Shown here: in pieces, positions 18,213-27,534 of the stretch
How positions within the stretch are numbered: position 1 is the stretch's first letter
Layout of the letters: each line of letters opens with the position of its first letter
Assembly: GCF_040218225.1 (NCBI RefSeq)
Contig: NZ_JAVJQO010000008.1
Location: 806,001 to 870,000, forward strand
Length of the DNA stretch: 64,000 nt
Direction of reading: 5' to 3'
Source: Gracilimonas sp.
GTDB taxonomy: Bacteria > Bacteroidota > Rhodothermia > Balneolales > Balneolaceae
Notes under the pieces: model-generated
Databases searched by the model: none
What the model saw: only the letters and a program-made list of their open reading frames with translations
What the model was told of the DNA's origin: nothing
Position numbers and translations under genes: made by a program

Positions 18213-18224
18213 TTAACCGGTTAA
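18213..18224. promoter_or_regulatory. AACCGGTT-class operator before tandem TonB receptor operon (site 4, perfect)
   Basis: Perfect TTAACCGGTTAA between uxaE (stop at 18304) and the first receptor ATG (18152). It most plausibly controls the receptor/PL1 operon. Confidence 0.7.
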
Positions 18225-18303
18225 ACTAAGGATTAAATAAAGGCATATTCATTGGATAATCAACCTTAATTTCCTAATGATTACAAAGTTTATGCTTCCT
18301 GCA

Positions 18304-19839
18304 TCATTTCACGCTAAAAGGACTGAGATGTTTATGGAAATGTTTTTCCAAATTTGAATAATGCAGCTCCTCATTTTTTTCAAGAGCATTCATCAGTCGT
18401 TTCTTAAATCCTTTAGCCTCAGGTAAATCGCCAGATAGCACAGATCCAAAAGCTACATGCAGAACCTGGCGAGCATTATTGTCATCCAGATATTCTGGAA
18501 GTTCTTCTTCCCTAGCTTTTGACGGGTCTTCAATCTTGCTGAGATCAGCTGAAATATGATAGGTCTTTTTATCCTCATCAAAGCGCCTGAGCGAGAATGC
18601 CATAATTTCCCTGAAAAAGTCAGGTTCACACTCCGCAATTGTTCTCAAAGCTTCCAGGTAACTTGTTCCCGCTGTTTTTACATGCACAGCGCCCAGGTTT
18701 AGCGAGCCTACAACTTCATACACTGAGAATTTGTCACTGCCTGAATGGATGCTCAATTTATAGCTCCCAAATTTTTCAGCTATGGCAAGGTGTTCTACAT
18801 ATTCATCTCGAAATTGATCCAAATCTCCTTTAAAGTCGATGCCTTTTTCAAAGTCTCCACAAAACCGGGGGGCAAGGCTAACGAGCTCTACTCCCAAACG
18901 ATCCAGTTCTGAAGCCACCAGGTAGTGCTCAAAAAGAGTAGTCGGCGCATTGGTTTCATCAACCGAAAGCTCGAGCTCAGAGGGATGATCCGGATAAGTA
19001 GCCGAAATATAGCTTGCCATCATCCGGGTATGAGTAATCACACGCCCATACTTTACCATTCCTTCTTTAATATCACGGATGGAAGGATTGATTTTATATC
19101 CCGTATTTAACTCGATGTCAGAGAATTCGAATCGGTCCAGTAAATCTTTCGGAGTGTCTTCAATTTCTTCCCAGGGAAGGTTCTCATAACTCGATTGCAG
19201 CTCTTCCTCTGTCATTTGCTTTACTTCATTTACCACGTAATCGCTGGGATCAATGGTAAACATAGTGAATCCGGCTTTTACCATCCGGTCAATATCTTGC
19301 GTTGTTTTAAGGTGATCTCCGTCAGCTCCAAATCCATCGTGATATCCTTCCTGAAACACAGACCACGAGGCTGCATCCATCACTTCCTCAGCAGTTCTTT
19401 TAGTTCTTTCAAGCTCACGAATGGATTGCTGAGCGAGCACTGGTTTAAACCCGGCTTCTTTTACGGCTCTCAAATGAGCAGGACCTGCATTTCCAAGCCG
19501 GTCTCCAAATCCATATGAATCCGTTTTACCGATCAATACGGGATTTGTAAAGTCAAACTTTGAACGCAGAACAGAGGCATTTTCATGGGAAAGTTCACAT
19601 TCCAAAACAGAAACTGAACCTGATTTTATTTCCTTACCCGTAAATTCAGTATTGGGAATACTTCCATCTTTCGATATCACTAAAAGGTGTTTTTCAAGTC
19701 CTTTTCTGGCAATGCATAAGACCACCTCTTCATGCTCATGTATTGAGTCTTCGTAAAGGCTATACCCATCCATTCCTTCTATAACATCCTGTATTTTTGA
19801 AACTGCTTCCCTATCTGTTAATGGTTGATCAATATTCAT
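18304..19839 (-). CDS. uxaE: D-tagaturonate 3-epimerase UxaE
   Basis: A 511-residue cytoplasmic protein without signal peptide. It resembles the UxaE family (tagaturonate/fructuronate epimerase) over its length, with LIGKTDSYGFGDRLGNAGPAHLRA, WSVFQEGYHDGFGADGDHLK, FTIDPSD and a late SIHSGSDKFSVYE block containing a plausible metal-binding His. UxaE converts D-tagaturonate to D-fructuronate, letting galacturonate enter the glucuronate branch (fructuronate, mannonate, KDG) and replacing UxaB/UxaA. That fits UxuA at 34750 and the SDR at 1-408. It is the last gene of the depolymerase operon, 35 bp after the CE8 gene. No uronate isomerase (UxaC) to make tagaturonate is in the window. Confidence 0.85.
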   Translation of the reverse strand: MNIDQPLTDREAVSKIQDVIEGMDGYSLYEDSIHEHEEVVLCIARKGLEKHLLVISKDGSIPNTEFTGKEIKSGSVSVLECELSHENASVLRSKFDFTNPVLIGKTDSYGFGDRLGNAGPAHLRAVKEAGFKPVLAQQSIRELERTKRTAEEVMDAASWSVFQEGYHDGFGADGDHLKTTQDIDRMVKAGFTMFTIDPSDYVVNEVKQMTEEELQSSYENLPWEEIEDTPKDLLDRFEFSDIELNTGYKINPSIRDIKEGMVKYGRVITHTRMMASYISATYPDHPSELELSVDETNAPTTLFEHYLVASELDRLGVELVSLAPRFCGDFEKGIDFKGDLDQFRDEYVEHLAIAEKFGSYKLSIHSGSDKFSVYEVVGSLNLGAVHVKTAGTSYLEALRTIAECEPDFFREIMAFSLRRFDEDKKTYHISADLSKIEDPSKAREEELPEYLDDNNARQVLHVAFGSVLSGDLPEAKGFKKRLMNALEKNEELHYSNLEKHFHKHLSPFSVK

Positions 19840-19874
19840 TGTTCAGGATTTAAGTTGTTTGCATTATTCATTTC

Positions 19875-20843
19875 TTAGCGGTTTTCGTCCGCAGGATTCC
19901 AGCCTTTCAAAATCTTTTCTTTAGCATATTTTTCAGCTTCTTCAGCTTTCAATTGATAACTCCATTCAACCCTTTCAGAAGGTTTAAAACCAAGTCCTGA
20001 ATTCTCATATTCAGCGTAATAAACAGTAGACTCCGCATCGGGCTTATTCCAGTTATGCCACCCTTCAGTCATAATATGACCTCCGAGTTCCGTCTTCATG
20101 AAAACGGTTTTCGCATAATTTCTCCACGGACGTCCTAAGTAAACTTCATTAACACTTTCATCTGCAGTAAGTGTGCTGTTCTTAAATACGAAGCCATATT
20201 GTTGTCCTTGTGGAGTAGAAGCTGCCGTGATATATGAATCTTTCTTGCTATGGATCTGGCAATCTTCAAATAGTCCGGTGGCTCCTCCAAAAATAAAATC
20301 CGTTGTTCCTTCTATATAACAGTTGTTGAAATATTGACGTTTCCCTTCCCCAGCAAGGTAAACCGTATCCTGATTCCCCAAGATCCTGCATTTTTGAATG
20401 GAAACACGGTCCGCATCTATGTGCAATGCTACAGCCTGACCCACATCACCTGCCGAATTTTCAATGGTTATATTCTCAGCGTAAAAATCATTTGCTTCAA
20501 CCAACAATGTGTAGGTATGAAAGGTGCTGTTTCGCCCACGATCGATCTTGTCAAAATAGTCATCCCAGGTTATGACGGTTGAGTCTTTGTTCTCGCCAAT
20601 TAAGCTCAGCTTTGTATTCCAGGAATGTACTTTCACTTTCTCTTTATAAACTCCGTTTTTTATAAGAATAGTGATACGCTCATAAGGAAAAGACTTTGCG
20701 TCATCAATGGCGGCCTGAATGCTGCTATAGTCACCGCTACCATCCTTCGCTACCACCAGCTCAGTTTCATATCCCTGAGCAAGAGCATCGGATGCCAGCA
20801 GTCCTAAAAAAAGCACGATAATAGGTTTTATTATTCTACACAT
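19875..20843 (-). CDS. CE8 pectin methylesterase (first copy)
   Basis: A 322-residue secreted or periplasmic enzyme with signal peptide ending in ALAQ. The pectinesterase beta-helix starts at VVAKDGSGDYSSIQAAI. Family motifs are GQAVAL (near 136), NQDTVY, GTTDFIFG (catalytic Asp, near 180) and YLGRPWRNYA (substrate-binding Arg and Trp, near 235). It removes methyl esters from homogalacturonan and so prepares it for the pectate lyases and GH28 enzymes. It lies 78 bp downstream of a second CE8 gene in the depolymerase operon. The two copies are clearly homologous but diverged, so they may differ in methylation-pattern preference. Confidence 0.93.
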   Translation of the reverse strand: MCRIIKPIIVLFLGLLASDALAQGYETELVVAKDGSGDYSSIQAAIDDAKSFPYERITILIKNGVYKEKVKVHSWNTKLSLIGENKDSTVITWDDYFDKIDRGRNSTFHTYTLLVEANDFYAENITIENSAGDVGQAVALHIDADRVSIQKCRILGNQDTVYLAGEGKRQYFNNCYIEGTTDFIFGGATGLFEDCQIHSKKDSYITAASTPQGQQYGFVFKNSTLTADESVNEVYLGRPWRNYAKTVFMKTELGGHIMTEGWHNWNKPDAESTVYYAEYENSGLGFKPSERVEWSYQLKAEEAEKYAKEKILKGWNPADENR

Positions 20844-20921
20844 ATTCTATTCCGGATTGATTTTTCCTGCTCCAACAGGTCATTAAGATTATTCCGTTAG
20901 CATCTCCAGAAATTCTAAGGA

Positions 20922-21938
20922 CTATTCAATTCTTTCCAAAGGATTCCAACCATTAAAAATAGTTTCAAGGGTATAAGCTGAAGCTTCTTCGGTAGTAAGC
21001 TGAGCAGACCATTTAACCCTTTTTTCTGGATGAAATCCCGTCCCTTCATTTTCAAACTCGGCATAAAAAACCGTTTCTTCCTTGGCTGGGTCATTCCAGT
21101 TGTGCCAGCCCGACGACCTGATATGGCTATCTAGATAGCTGTTGATCAACACTACCTTAGCATGTGGACGCCAGGGACGCCCCAAGTAGTAGGTTTGCTC
21201 TGCAACATCCGGTTTTGCGGTAAAGCGACTATTGATAAATACATAACCAAAAGCTTTTCCTTCCGGCGTGGAAGCCGCAGTGATATAACTTCCCTTCTTT
21301 TTTTTGGAAACGATCTCACAATTTTCGAAAACCGCAGTAGATGATCCGAAAATAAAGTCTGTCGTTCCTTCAATATAGCTGTCTTTATAATACTGCCTGC
21401 TTTCGCTGCCGTGAGTGTAAAGAGTGTCCTGATCTCCAAGAAAACGGCAGTTTATAAATACTGCACGATCCCCATTTACACGCAGGGCTACGGCCTGACC
21501 AACCCGACCGGCTGAGTTTTGGAAGGTGATATTCTTTGCTGTAAAATCATCTCCGAATAAGAAAAAACTGGAAGAACCCGTGGTTCCCAACTCTTCCCCA
21601 AACTGATTGGTTTTGGAGGAATAATCGTCAAAGGTGAGAATGGTTTCTTCTACATCTTCCCCGATAAATGTAACATTGGTTTTGTTGGGTGGAAGTGTAA
21701 GCTTCTCTTTATACACTCCTTTCCTGATATATATAACAGTTTCATTGTCCCGGAAAACGGGAACAGCATCAATAGCATCCTGAACGGAAGTAAAATCTCC
21801 TGAACCATCTTTAGCCACTACAAAGTCGTATTTGTCAACGGCTTGAAAACCCATCAAAAGCGTTGGGATTAGAAGTATAAACATTACCGGAGCTAGTGCC
21901 CTTAAAAAACTGGCTGGAAGTTTTGCCCGGATCAGCAT
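20922..21938 (-). CDS. CE8 pectin methylesterase (second copy)
   Basis: 338 residues, with an N-terminal membrane-like leader (residues about 12-30) and then FVVAKDGSGDFTSVQDAI. The motifs GQAVALRV, DQDTLY, GTTDFIFGSS (catalytic Asp) and YLGRPWRPHA are all intact. The ATG at 21938 is one base after the stop of the upstream GH28 gene, so the two are likely translationally coupled. It acts on methyl-esterified homogalacturonan. It differs from the 19875 copy by an insert after the first helix coil (QFGEELGTTGSSS) and a basic KKKKGSY loop. Confidence 0.93.
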   Translation of the reverse strand: MLIRAKLPASFLRALAPVMFILLIPTLLMGFQAVDKYDFVVAKDGSGDFTSVQDAIDAVPVFRDNETVIYIRKGVYKEKLTLPPNKTNVTFIGEDVEETILTFDDYSSKTNQFGEELGTTGSSSFFLFGDDFTAKNITFQNSAGRVGQAVALRVNGDRAVFINCRFLGDQDTLYTHGSESRQYYKDSYIEGTTDFIFGSSTAVFENCEIVSKKKKGSYITAASTPEGKAFGYVFINSRFTAKPDVAEQTYYLGRPWRPHAKVVLINSYLDSHIRSSGWHNWNDPAKEETVFYAEFENEGTGFHPEKRVKWSAQLTTEEASAYTLETIFNGWNPLERIE

Positions 21939-21939
21939 T

Positions 21940-23667
21940 TTACTTCTCCTGTCGTTTTAACACGCCTTTCCCCACATTGGGACCTATACTTGTTTCCTCA
22001 GCGGTATTAGTGAATCTGACGCCCATCAACCTAACAGATTCCGAAAACGGACCAACCAGACGTATACCTGTTCCAGCCCCGGCGTCTTCGGCAAATCCTA
22101 TATTCATATCCTCCAGTGAGATACTATGCACGTTGTTCAAAAACAAAACCGGACCTTCATTCACTTCTATGTCTACGTTTTTCATTAAAATATCTTCAGC
22201 ATCCATGATCATACCTCCACGGCTGGCAGTCAGCTTCATATTCTCCATGCGAACATTCCGGACACTCATCTCTGGAAGTCCCTGAATCCAAAGAGCCGTT
22301 TTTGAATTAAAAGAGTATACATTTTTAATACTGATGTCCCGGAATCGGGGCGTTTCTTCATTGACTTCAGGAATTTGTTCCTGCAGCTTCTTCTTGTCTA
22401 CTATTTCAGCCTTTTGGTTGGGAGTAGGCATTTCTCCACCGTAATAAAGGTTAAAGCGAATGGGTTCCGTTACCATATCTATCATGTGAATATTTTCAAT
22501 CTGTATATTCTCTACCACTCCGCCTCTTCCACGCGTGCTTTTAAAACGAATACCTACATCTGTTCCCATAAAAGTAAGGTCGGCTACATGAATGTTTCTG
22601 ACATCACCCGACATTTCACTGCCTACAACAAATCCCCCATGCGCATGATATACGCTGTTATCTCTTATAATCACGTTTTCTGTTGGAACACCACGTTGCC
22701 GGCCGTCTTCATTTTTACCTGACTTAATACATATAGCATCATCGCCCACATCGAAGCTGTTATTATAAACAAGTACATTTTTACTGGATGAAATGTCGAG
22801 ACCATCTCCATTTTGGGCATACTCGGGATTTCGTACCGTCAGATTTCTGAGAATAATATTCTCGCTCATCAGTGGATTGATATTCCATGCGGGCGAATTC
22901 TGAAATGTAGGACCATCCAGAAGGATATTCTTACTTTCCCGAATACTTACTAAAACAGGCCGAAGAAAATCTCTTACTTCTTCATAATCCTCTTTGGTCT
23001 CCCTGTTTGGAGGAACATTAAACGTACCGGGATCTCCCATTTTTGAAGCTTCAGTTGGATACCAAACCCGACCGTCATCCGATAAAACACCGCCCGATTC
23101 AATCAGTTCTTCCCAATGGTCTTCTGTAACCTTGAATTTCTTAACTGGGCGCCAGGCTCCGCCAGACCCATCAAAAATACCTTCCCCGGTTATCGCGATG
23201 TTTTCAACGCCTTTGGCATAGATCGGAGAAATCGCTCTCCATGTATCCAAGCCTTCAAACACCGTTTCAACCAGCGGGTAGTGATCAAAATTATCACTGA
23301 ACTTTACGAGAGCCCCTTTTTCAACATGAAGGTTAATATTGCTCTTCAGAATGATTGGCCCGGTAAGCCAGATTCCTCTTGGAATCACAACCGTACCTCC
23401 GCCATTATTACTAACATCATCAATAGCCTTAGAAATGGCTTCTGTGTTTAGTGTTTCTCCATCCGAAACGGCCCCAAATTCCGTGATATTTACGGAGTAG
23501 TCAGGAAATTCAGGAATGGGAATTTCATCCATTTCAAACGGAAATTCGGCATAGTAATGAACTGGGACGGGAGCAAAGTAATCTTTGCTTGTGTTGTTAT
23601 TATAGGTACAATTAACAGAGCCAATAGTAAGCAATAGAATGAACGACAGATTGATTAATCGTTTCAT
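21940..23667 (-). CDS. GH28 polygalacturonase, lipoprotein
   Basis: 575 residues. The N-terminus MKRLINLSFILLLTIGSVNC ends in a Cys suited to lipidation, so it is probably a periplasmic or surface lipoprotein. The beta-helix carries all four GH28 motifs: NGDGLDI, GDDAICIKSG, AHGGFVVGSE (His kept) and GIRFKS. It probably releases galacturonate from (oligo)galacturonides, and the exo-type look of FVVGSEMSG suggests exo-action, but this is inference. Its start overlaps the CE12 stop as TAATG, and its stop is one base from the CE8 start, showing tight operon packing. Confidence 0.92.
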   Translation of the reverse strand: MKRLINLSFILLLTIGSVNCTYNNNTSKDYFAPVPVHYYAEFPFEMDEIPIPEFPDYSVNITEFGAVSDGETLNTEAISKAIDDVSNNGGGTVVIPRGIWLTGPIILKSNINLHVEKGALVKFSDNFDHYPLVETVFEGLDTWRAISPIYAKGVENIAITGEGIFDGSGGAWRPVKKFKVTEDHWEELIESGGVLSDDGRVWYPTEASKMGDPGTFNVPPNRETKEDYEEVRDFLRPVLVSIRESKNILLDGPTFQNSPAWNINPLMSENIILRNLTVRNPEYAQNGDGLDISSSKNVLVYNNSFDVGDDAICIKSGKNEDGRQRGVPTENVIIRDNSVYHAHGGFVVGSEMSGDVRNIHVADLTFMGTDVGIRFKSTRGRGGVVENIQIENIHMIDMVTEPIRFNLYYGGEMPTPNQKAEIVDKKKLQEQIPEVNEETPRFRDISIKNVYSFNSKTALWIQGLPEMSVRNVRMENMKLTASRGGMIMDAEDILMKNVDIEVNEGPVLFLNNVHSISLEDMNIGFAEDAGAGTGIRLVGPFSESVRLMGVRFTNTAEETSIGPNVGKGVLKRQEK

Positions 23668-24443
23668 TACTCTTCGCCCTCAACGATGTAATTGGCAAGT
23701 TCGTGGTCCAACTCTTCCAGTCCCTGCATCACCAACTCAGCCATCATCCGGGCACCTGTTTCACTAAAGTGGGTATTATCTGTCACCCCATCCGGGTAGT
23801 TTGGGTTTTGACCCGGTTCCAATTGCAAAAACAGCAATGTAGATTTTTCTTTGCCTATTTCGGTTAACATAGCCTGACTTTTGCGATCCATATCAATCAG
23901 AGGAACATTCTCGGTTTCAGCCACTTCTCTCATCAGGGCTGAATACTGCTCATGAGTTTCTTTCACCTGTCCATTTTCATCAAATTGCCGACGTGTTATT
24001 GGAGTAAGCAGAATCGGATGCGCACCTCTATCCCGGGTTTCAGAAATGTATTGGCGAAGAAACTTCTGATACTGTTCAGGCGGGGTGTATCGGGATTTGG
24101 TGGGAACTTCATCATTGTGCCCAAACTGAACGAGTACAAAGTCTCCGGTTTTCAGGGTTTCCTTTATGGTTTCCCATCTCCCTTCTTCAATAAACGTACG
24201 GGTACTCCGCCCATTTCTGGCATGATTTTCAATTTCAATTTCATCGGTGAAATAATACTGGAAAGGCATGCCCCATCCCGTCTCCGGATAGGAGCTTATA
24301 CGTTTATCAGACATCGTTGAATCTCCAACAAGATAAACGACTGGTTTTTCATTCGGGGTGAAAGCCATAAGACTCAACACCACGGTTAATGTGAGTATAA
24401 TACTGCTTAGTAATAGTTTCTCTGTTGATAATTTTGCCATCAT
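23667..24443 (-). CDS. CE12 rhamnogalacturonan/pectin acetylesterase (SGNH hydrolase)
   Basis: A 258-residue SGNH/GDSL esterase with an N-terminal hydrophobic segment (about 10-28). Block I is VGDSTMSD (nucleophile Ser). It is followed by the GRSTRTF oxyanion region, block III FGHNDE and block V TDNTHFSETGA (Asp-x-x-His pair). This set is typical of carbohydrate esterase family 12, which removes acetyl groups from rhamnogalacturonan or homogalacturonan. The start codon overlaps the GH43 stop (TAATG) and the stop overlaps the GH28 start. Acetyl removal fits with the adjoining GH105 and GH43 for rhamnogalacturonan side-chain processing. Confidence 0.92.
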   Translation of the reverse strand: MMAKLSTEKLLLSSIILTLTVVLSLMAFTPNEKPVVYLVGDSTMSDKRISSYPETGWGMPFQYYFTDEIEIENHARNGRSTRTFIEEGRWETIKETLKTGDFVLVQFGHNDEVPTKSRYTPPEQYQKFLRQYISETRDRGAHPILLTPITRRQFDENGQVKETHEQYSALMREVAETENVPLIDMDRKSQAMLTEIGKEKSTLLFLQLEPGQNPNYPDGVTDNTHFSETGARMMAELVMQGLEELDHELANYIVEGEE

Positions 24444-26134
24444 TATTTCTCCAATTGTGTAATTCTAAACCAATCTACATCTGCGAAGCCTGAGTGCTGA
24501 CTGCTGTATTCCAGATAATCTTCCTTATCACCATTGCGGGGTTGTGTTGCAAAAACTCCAATTTTAGCTCCAATCCACCGACCTTCTTTAGCCTGAAATT
24601 TTTCCCCTATATTTTTGAACTTCTTGCCATCTGTACTAAAACTGAACGACGTCAATCCACCTGCCTGTACCTCTGCCCTGAACCAAACTTCATTTTGATC
24701 AACATTAATGGTTTCCTGAACGTGTTCTTTTTCACCAGCATCGGCTCCTGTAGCTAAAACCTGTATTATTTGAAATCCATCTTTTGCTCTCTTTATAGCC
24801 ACATAACTGTAATCTTCACCCATAGCAATTAAACCAGCCTTTTCTTCAATCATATGGGGAGTAAATTCCATTTTAGTAGTTGCAGTGAATTCTGGCGCAG
24901 GGAATTTTTGCAGCAATAGATTCGGTACATCCCATAGATTTCGGGCTCCCTCAGGAGCAGGTTTACCATAGAGTCTGAGAAATCCAAAGTTGGAAGTCAT
25001 AGCCCAGGTTGATTCAGGATTGCCATGCCATTGCCATTGCAGTCCTAGTACATCACTGTTAAACTCATCCGACTCTACCGGAGTTACAATTGGTGTATTT
25101 GAAGATGAAACATCAGGTTTTTGATAGGTTTTAACGGGTTCTCCTACCCCGTCATTATTCTGATCTTCGCCCATCATTGGCCAGCCATTTTCCCAGCGTA
25201 CCGGGTTAAGATGAACAATCCGTCCATAAGGCTGCTTTTCCTGAAAGTGAACAAACCAAGACTCTCCAGATTCCAGATCAACCAGCCCCCCTTGATGAGG
25301 CCCGTTTATGTTGGTATTGCCTTGCTGAAGAACTCGTTTAGCTTCATAAGGACCAAATACATTTTTAGATCTCAGGGCAAGTTGCCAGCCTTTAGCTACT
25401 CCGCCGGCAGGTGCCATGATGTAGTACCAATCACCTCTTTTCAGAAATTTAGGGCCTTCTACCACACGATTTCCTTCGTGACCATCAAAAACGAGTACAG
25501 GGTCACCTTTTACCGTGGTGCCTTCTTTGTTCATTTCCTGCACCACCAACACCGAGTTAATACCTGAACGGCTTCTTGCATAGGCATGAACCAGATATGC
25601 TCTGCCATCGTCATCCCAGAGCGGTGAAGAGTCAATCAGCCCTTTTCCGCCTTTTACCAAAACAGGATCTTCCCATTCCCCTCTGGGATCATCGGTTTTA
25701 ACCATATAAATTCCAAAATCCGGATCACCCCAATAAATATAAAATTTGCCTTCGTGGTACCTGAAGCTGGGAGCCCATACACCATTGCCATGCTGTGGCG
25801 TTCTGAAGTGCTCTTCCGGTATTATTTTTGGTAATGCGTGATTAATCAGTTTCCAGTTCACAAGATCTTTAGAGTGAAGAATTGGTAATCCTGGAGACGT
25901 ATTAAAGCTTGAGGATGTCATATAAAAATCTTCCCCCACACGAATCACATCAGGATCAGAGTAATCAGCATGCAGAATAGGGTTGGTGTAAGTACCATCC
26001 CCGTTATCAGCCACCCAAACATTAGACACTCCCTGCTGTTGAGCATGTGATTTTCCAGTGCCTAAATAACTAATTATCATTCCGGACAGGCAAAAAACAA
26101 GTAAACGGCACATCGGATTTTTCTTCATTTTCAA
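24443..26134 (-). CDS. GH43 glycoside hydrolase with C-terminal beta-sandwich
   Basis: 563 residues with a signal peptide (LVFCLSGMIISYLGTG...HAQ). The five-bladed propeller starts at YTNPILHADYSDPDVIRVG (general-base Asp), then IDSSPLWDDDG (pKa-modulating Asp) and VVEGPKFLKRG (general-acid Glu). From about residue 355 there is a second beta-sandwich resembling the xylosidase C2/DUF1349-type domain. GH43 enzymes with this layout cleave arabinose or related residues; in this operon arabinan or arabinogalactan side chains of pectin are likely. Subfamily cannot be fixed by eye. It lies 23 bp after PL1 and overlaps CE12. Confidence 0.9.
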   Translation of the reverse strand: MKMKKNPMCRLLVFCLSGMIISYLGTGKSHAQQQGVSNVWVADNGDGTYTNPILHADYSDPDVIRVGEDFYMTSSSFNTSPGLPILHSKDLVNWKLINHALPKIIPEEHFRTPQHGNGVWAPSFRYHEGKFYIYWGDPDFGIYMVKTDDPRGEWEDPVLVKGGKGLIDSSPLWDDDGRAYLVHAYARSRSGINSVLVVQEMNKEGTTVKGDPVLVFDGHEGNRVVEGPKFLKRGDWYYIMAPAGGVAKGWQLALRSKNVFGPYEAKRVLQQGNTNINGPHQGGLVDLESGESWFVHFQEKQPYGRIVHLNPVRWENGWPMMGEDQNNDGVGEPVKTYQKPDVSSSNTPIVTPVESDEFNSDVLGLQWQWHGNPESTWAMTSNFGFLRLYGKPAPEGARNLWDVPNLLLQKFPAPEFTATTKMEFTPHMIEEKAGLIAMGEDYSYVAIKRAKDGFQIIQVLATGADAGEKEHVQETINVDQNEVWFRAEVQAGGLTSFSFSTDGKKFKNIGEKFQAKEGRWIGAKIGVFATQPRNGDKEDYLEYSSQHSGFADVDWFRITQLEK

Positions 26135-26157
26135 TCTTAATCTCTAGTAATTACCAT

Positions 26158-27504
26158 CTATTCAACCAATCCATTTAGGTACATTTCAACATTTGTATAG
26201 CCCTTGTGAAGGGTATATAAATTCGAGTCTGAAGGGTCATCAGGGTTCAAATTATTTTCGACCTCCCAGCTATCTGGCATGCCATCCAGATCGGTATCAA
26301 GGGGAGCCTCTTTTGCTTTCAGTTCTGGCCAGCCCCCAACATCTTTTTGTGAATCTATAATACCCGGTAAACCAGACTTTGACCCTTTAAAGGTTGCCGT
26401 TCCTTTTCGTGTTTCTTCTATGATTCTGCTGTCAATTTCATCCCGGTAAAAGCTTGCTCCAACATGCTCCAAAACAGAAGAAAAAGCTTGTTCAGCGGTC
26501 TCCAGATTTTTCGGATTAAAGCCAAAAGATGATTGGGCTTTGGTTTGTTCCGGATACCGGGTTTGAACACCTCCATTCCAGTTCTTTTCAGATACACCCG
26601 GATGATTATAAACGAAATTCCCTTTCACATAAAACTTTCCATACGGCTCAGAGGGATTTACAATACGGTTTGATACATCATCATCAGTTCCCGGGCCGGC
26701 CTTGTAGTAATTATTAACAATATTTTGCTCTCCCTTTTCACCACCATACATACTGTTGAATTCCCAGTTGTATATCACATTGTTGTAGTAATCCAGCTTT
26801 CGGTTGGTAGGACTATCATAAGGATCTGAATCAGCCAACCTTGGATTTCGGCTGCTATGATGGGCTATAAGGTTATGATGAAATGTTGCCCGGTTCCCTC
26901 CCCAAATTCCGCCGTAACCATGAGCCCCTTTTTCATGAAATGAATTCTTTAGGGATTCAGAAATAATACTCCATTGTAATGTGAAATTGTTATTTCTGTA
27001 GAATGAAGACACTTCATCTATCCCCCAACTCATTGAACAGTGGTCTACAATTACATTTTCAGTTCCCAACCCGCTTAAGGCATCACCCTGTACTTTGTGA
27101 ATATCTCCCAAGCGAAACCGCATATACCTTATAATGATATTATCTGCATCCAACTCTACCGGATAATCCCGAATAGTGATTCCCTGCCCCGGTGCAGATT
27201 GACCTGCAATGGTCAGATCTCCGGAACCAATGATTACCGGAGACTTTAAATGAATGTTGCCGGAAGTTGAAAAAACAATGATTCTGGGACCTTTTTTTTC
27301 TACAGCAGAACGAAGACTTCCGGGACCGCTGTCGTTTAAGTTGGTGACATAGATAACCTCTCCTCCCCGGCCACCGGTAGTATATTTACCATACCCTTCG
27401 GCTCCCGGAAATGCCAGAGTCTGAGCCGAAACCGAAACTGTTATACCCGTCAACATTCCAATGAGCAGAACAGTCATAAGTTTATTTATTTCGACTAGCT
27501 TCAT
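26158..27504 (-). CDS. PL1 pectate lyase without T9SS tail
   Basis: 448 residues with a signal peptide ending in VSAQ, then TLAFPGAEGYGKYTTGGRGGEV as in the paralogue at 10816. It has VIVDHCSMSWGIDEV, HHSSRNPRLADSDPYD with the catalytic-type Arg, and a C-terminal DTDLDGMPDSWEVENN acidic Ca-binding-like segment. The protein stops right after that segment, with neither FN3 nor T9SS domain, so it is probably periplasmic while its paralogue is secreted. It lies 30 bp downstream of GH105 in the depolymerase operon. It probably cleaves imported oligogalacturonides. Confidence 0.92.
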   Translation of the reverse strand: MKLVEINKLMTVLLIGMLTGITVSVSAQTLAFPGAEGYGKYTTGGRGGEVIYVTNLNDSGPGSLRSAVEKKGPRIIVFSTSGNIHLKSPVIIGSGDLTIAGQSAPGQGITIRDYPVELDADNIIIRYMRFRLGDIHKVQGDALSGLGTENVIVDHCSMSWGIDEVSSFYRNNNFTLQWSIISESLKNSFHEKGAHGYGGIWGGNRATFHHNLIAHHSSRNPRLADSDPYDSPTNRKLDYYNNVIYNWEFNSMYGGEKGEQNIVNNYYKAGPGTDDDVSNRIVNPSEPYGKFYVKGNFVYNHPGVSEKNWNGGVQTRYPEQTKAQSSFGFNPKNLETAEQAFSSVLEHVGASFYRDEIDSRIIEETRKGTATFKGSKSGLPGIIDSQKDVGGWPELKAKEAPLDTDLDGMPDSWEVENNLNPDDPSDSNLYTLHKGYTNVEMYLNGLVE

Positions 27505-27534
27505 ATCAAATGTTTGGGTTTAAGATGTAAGATG

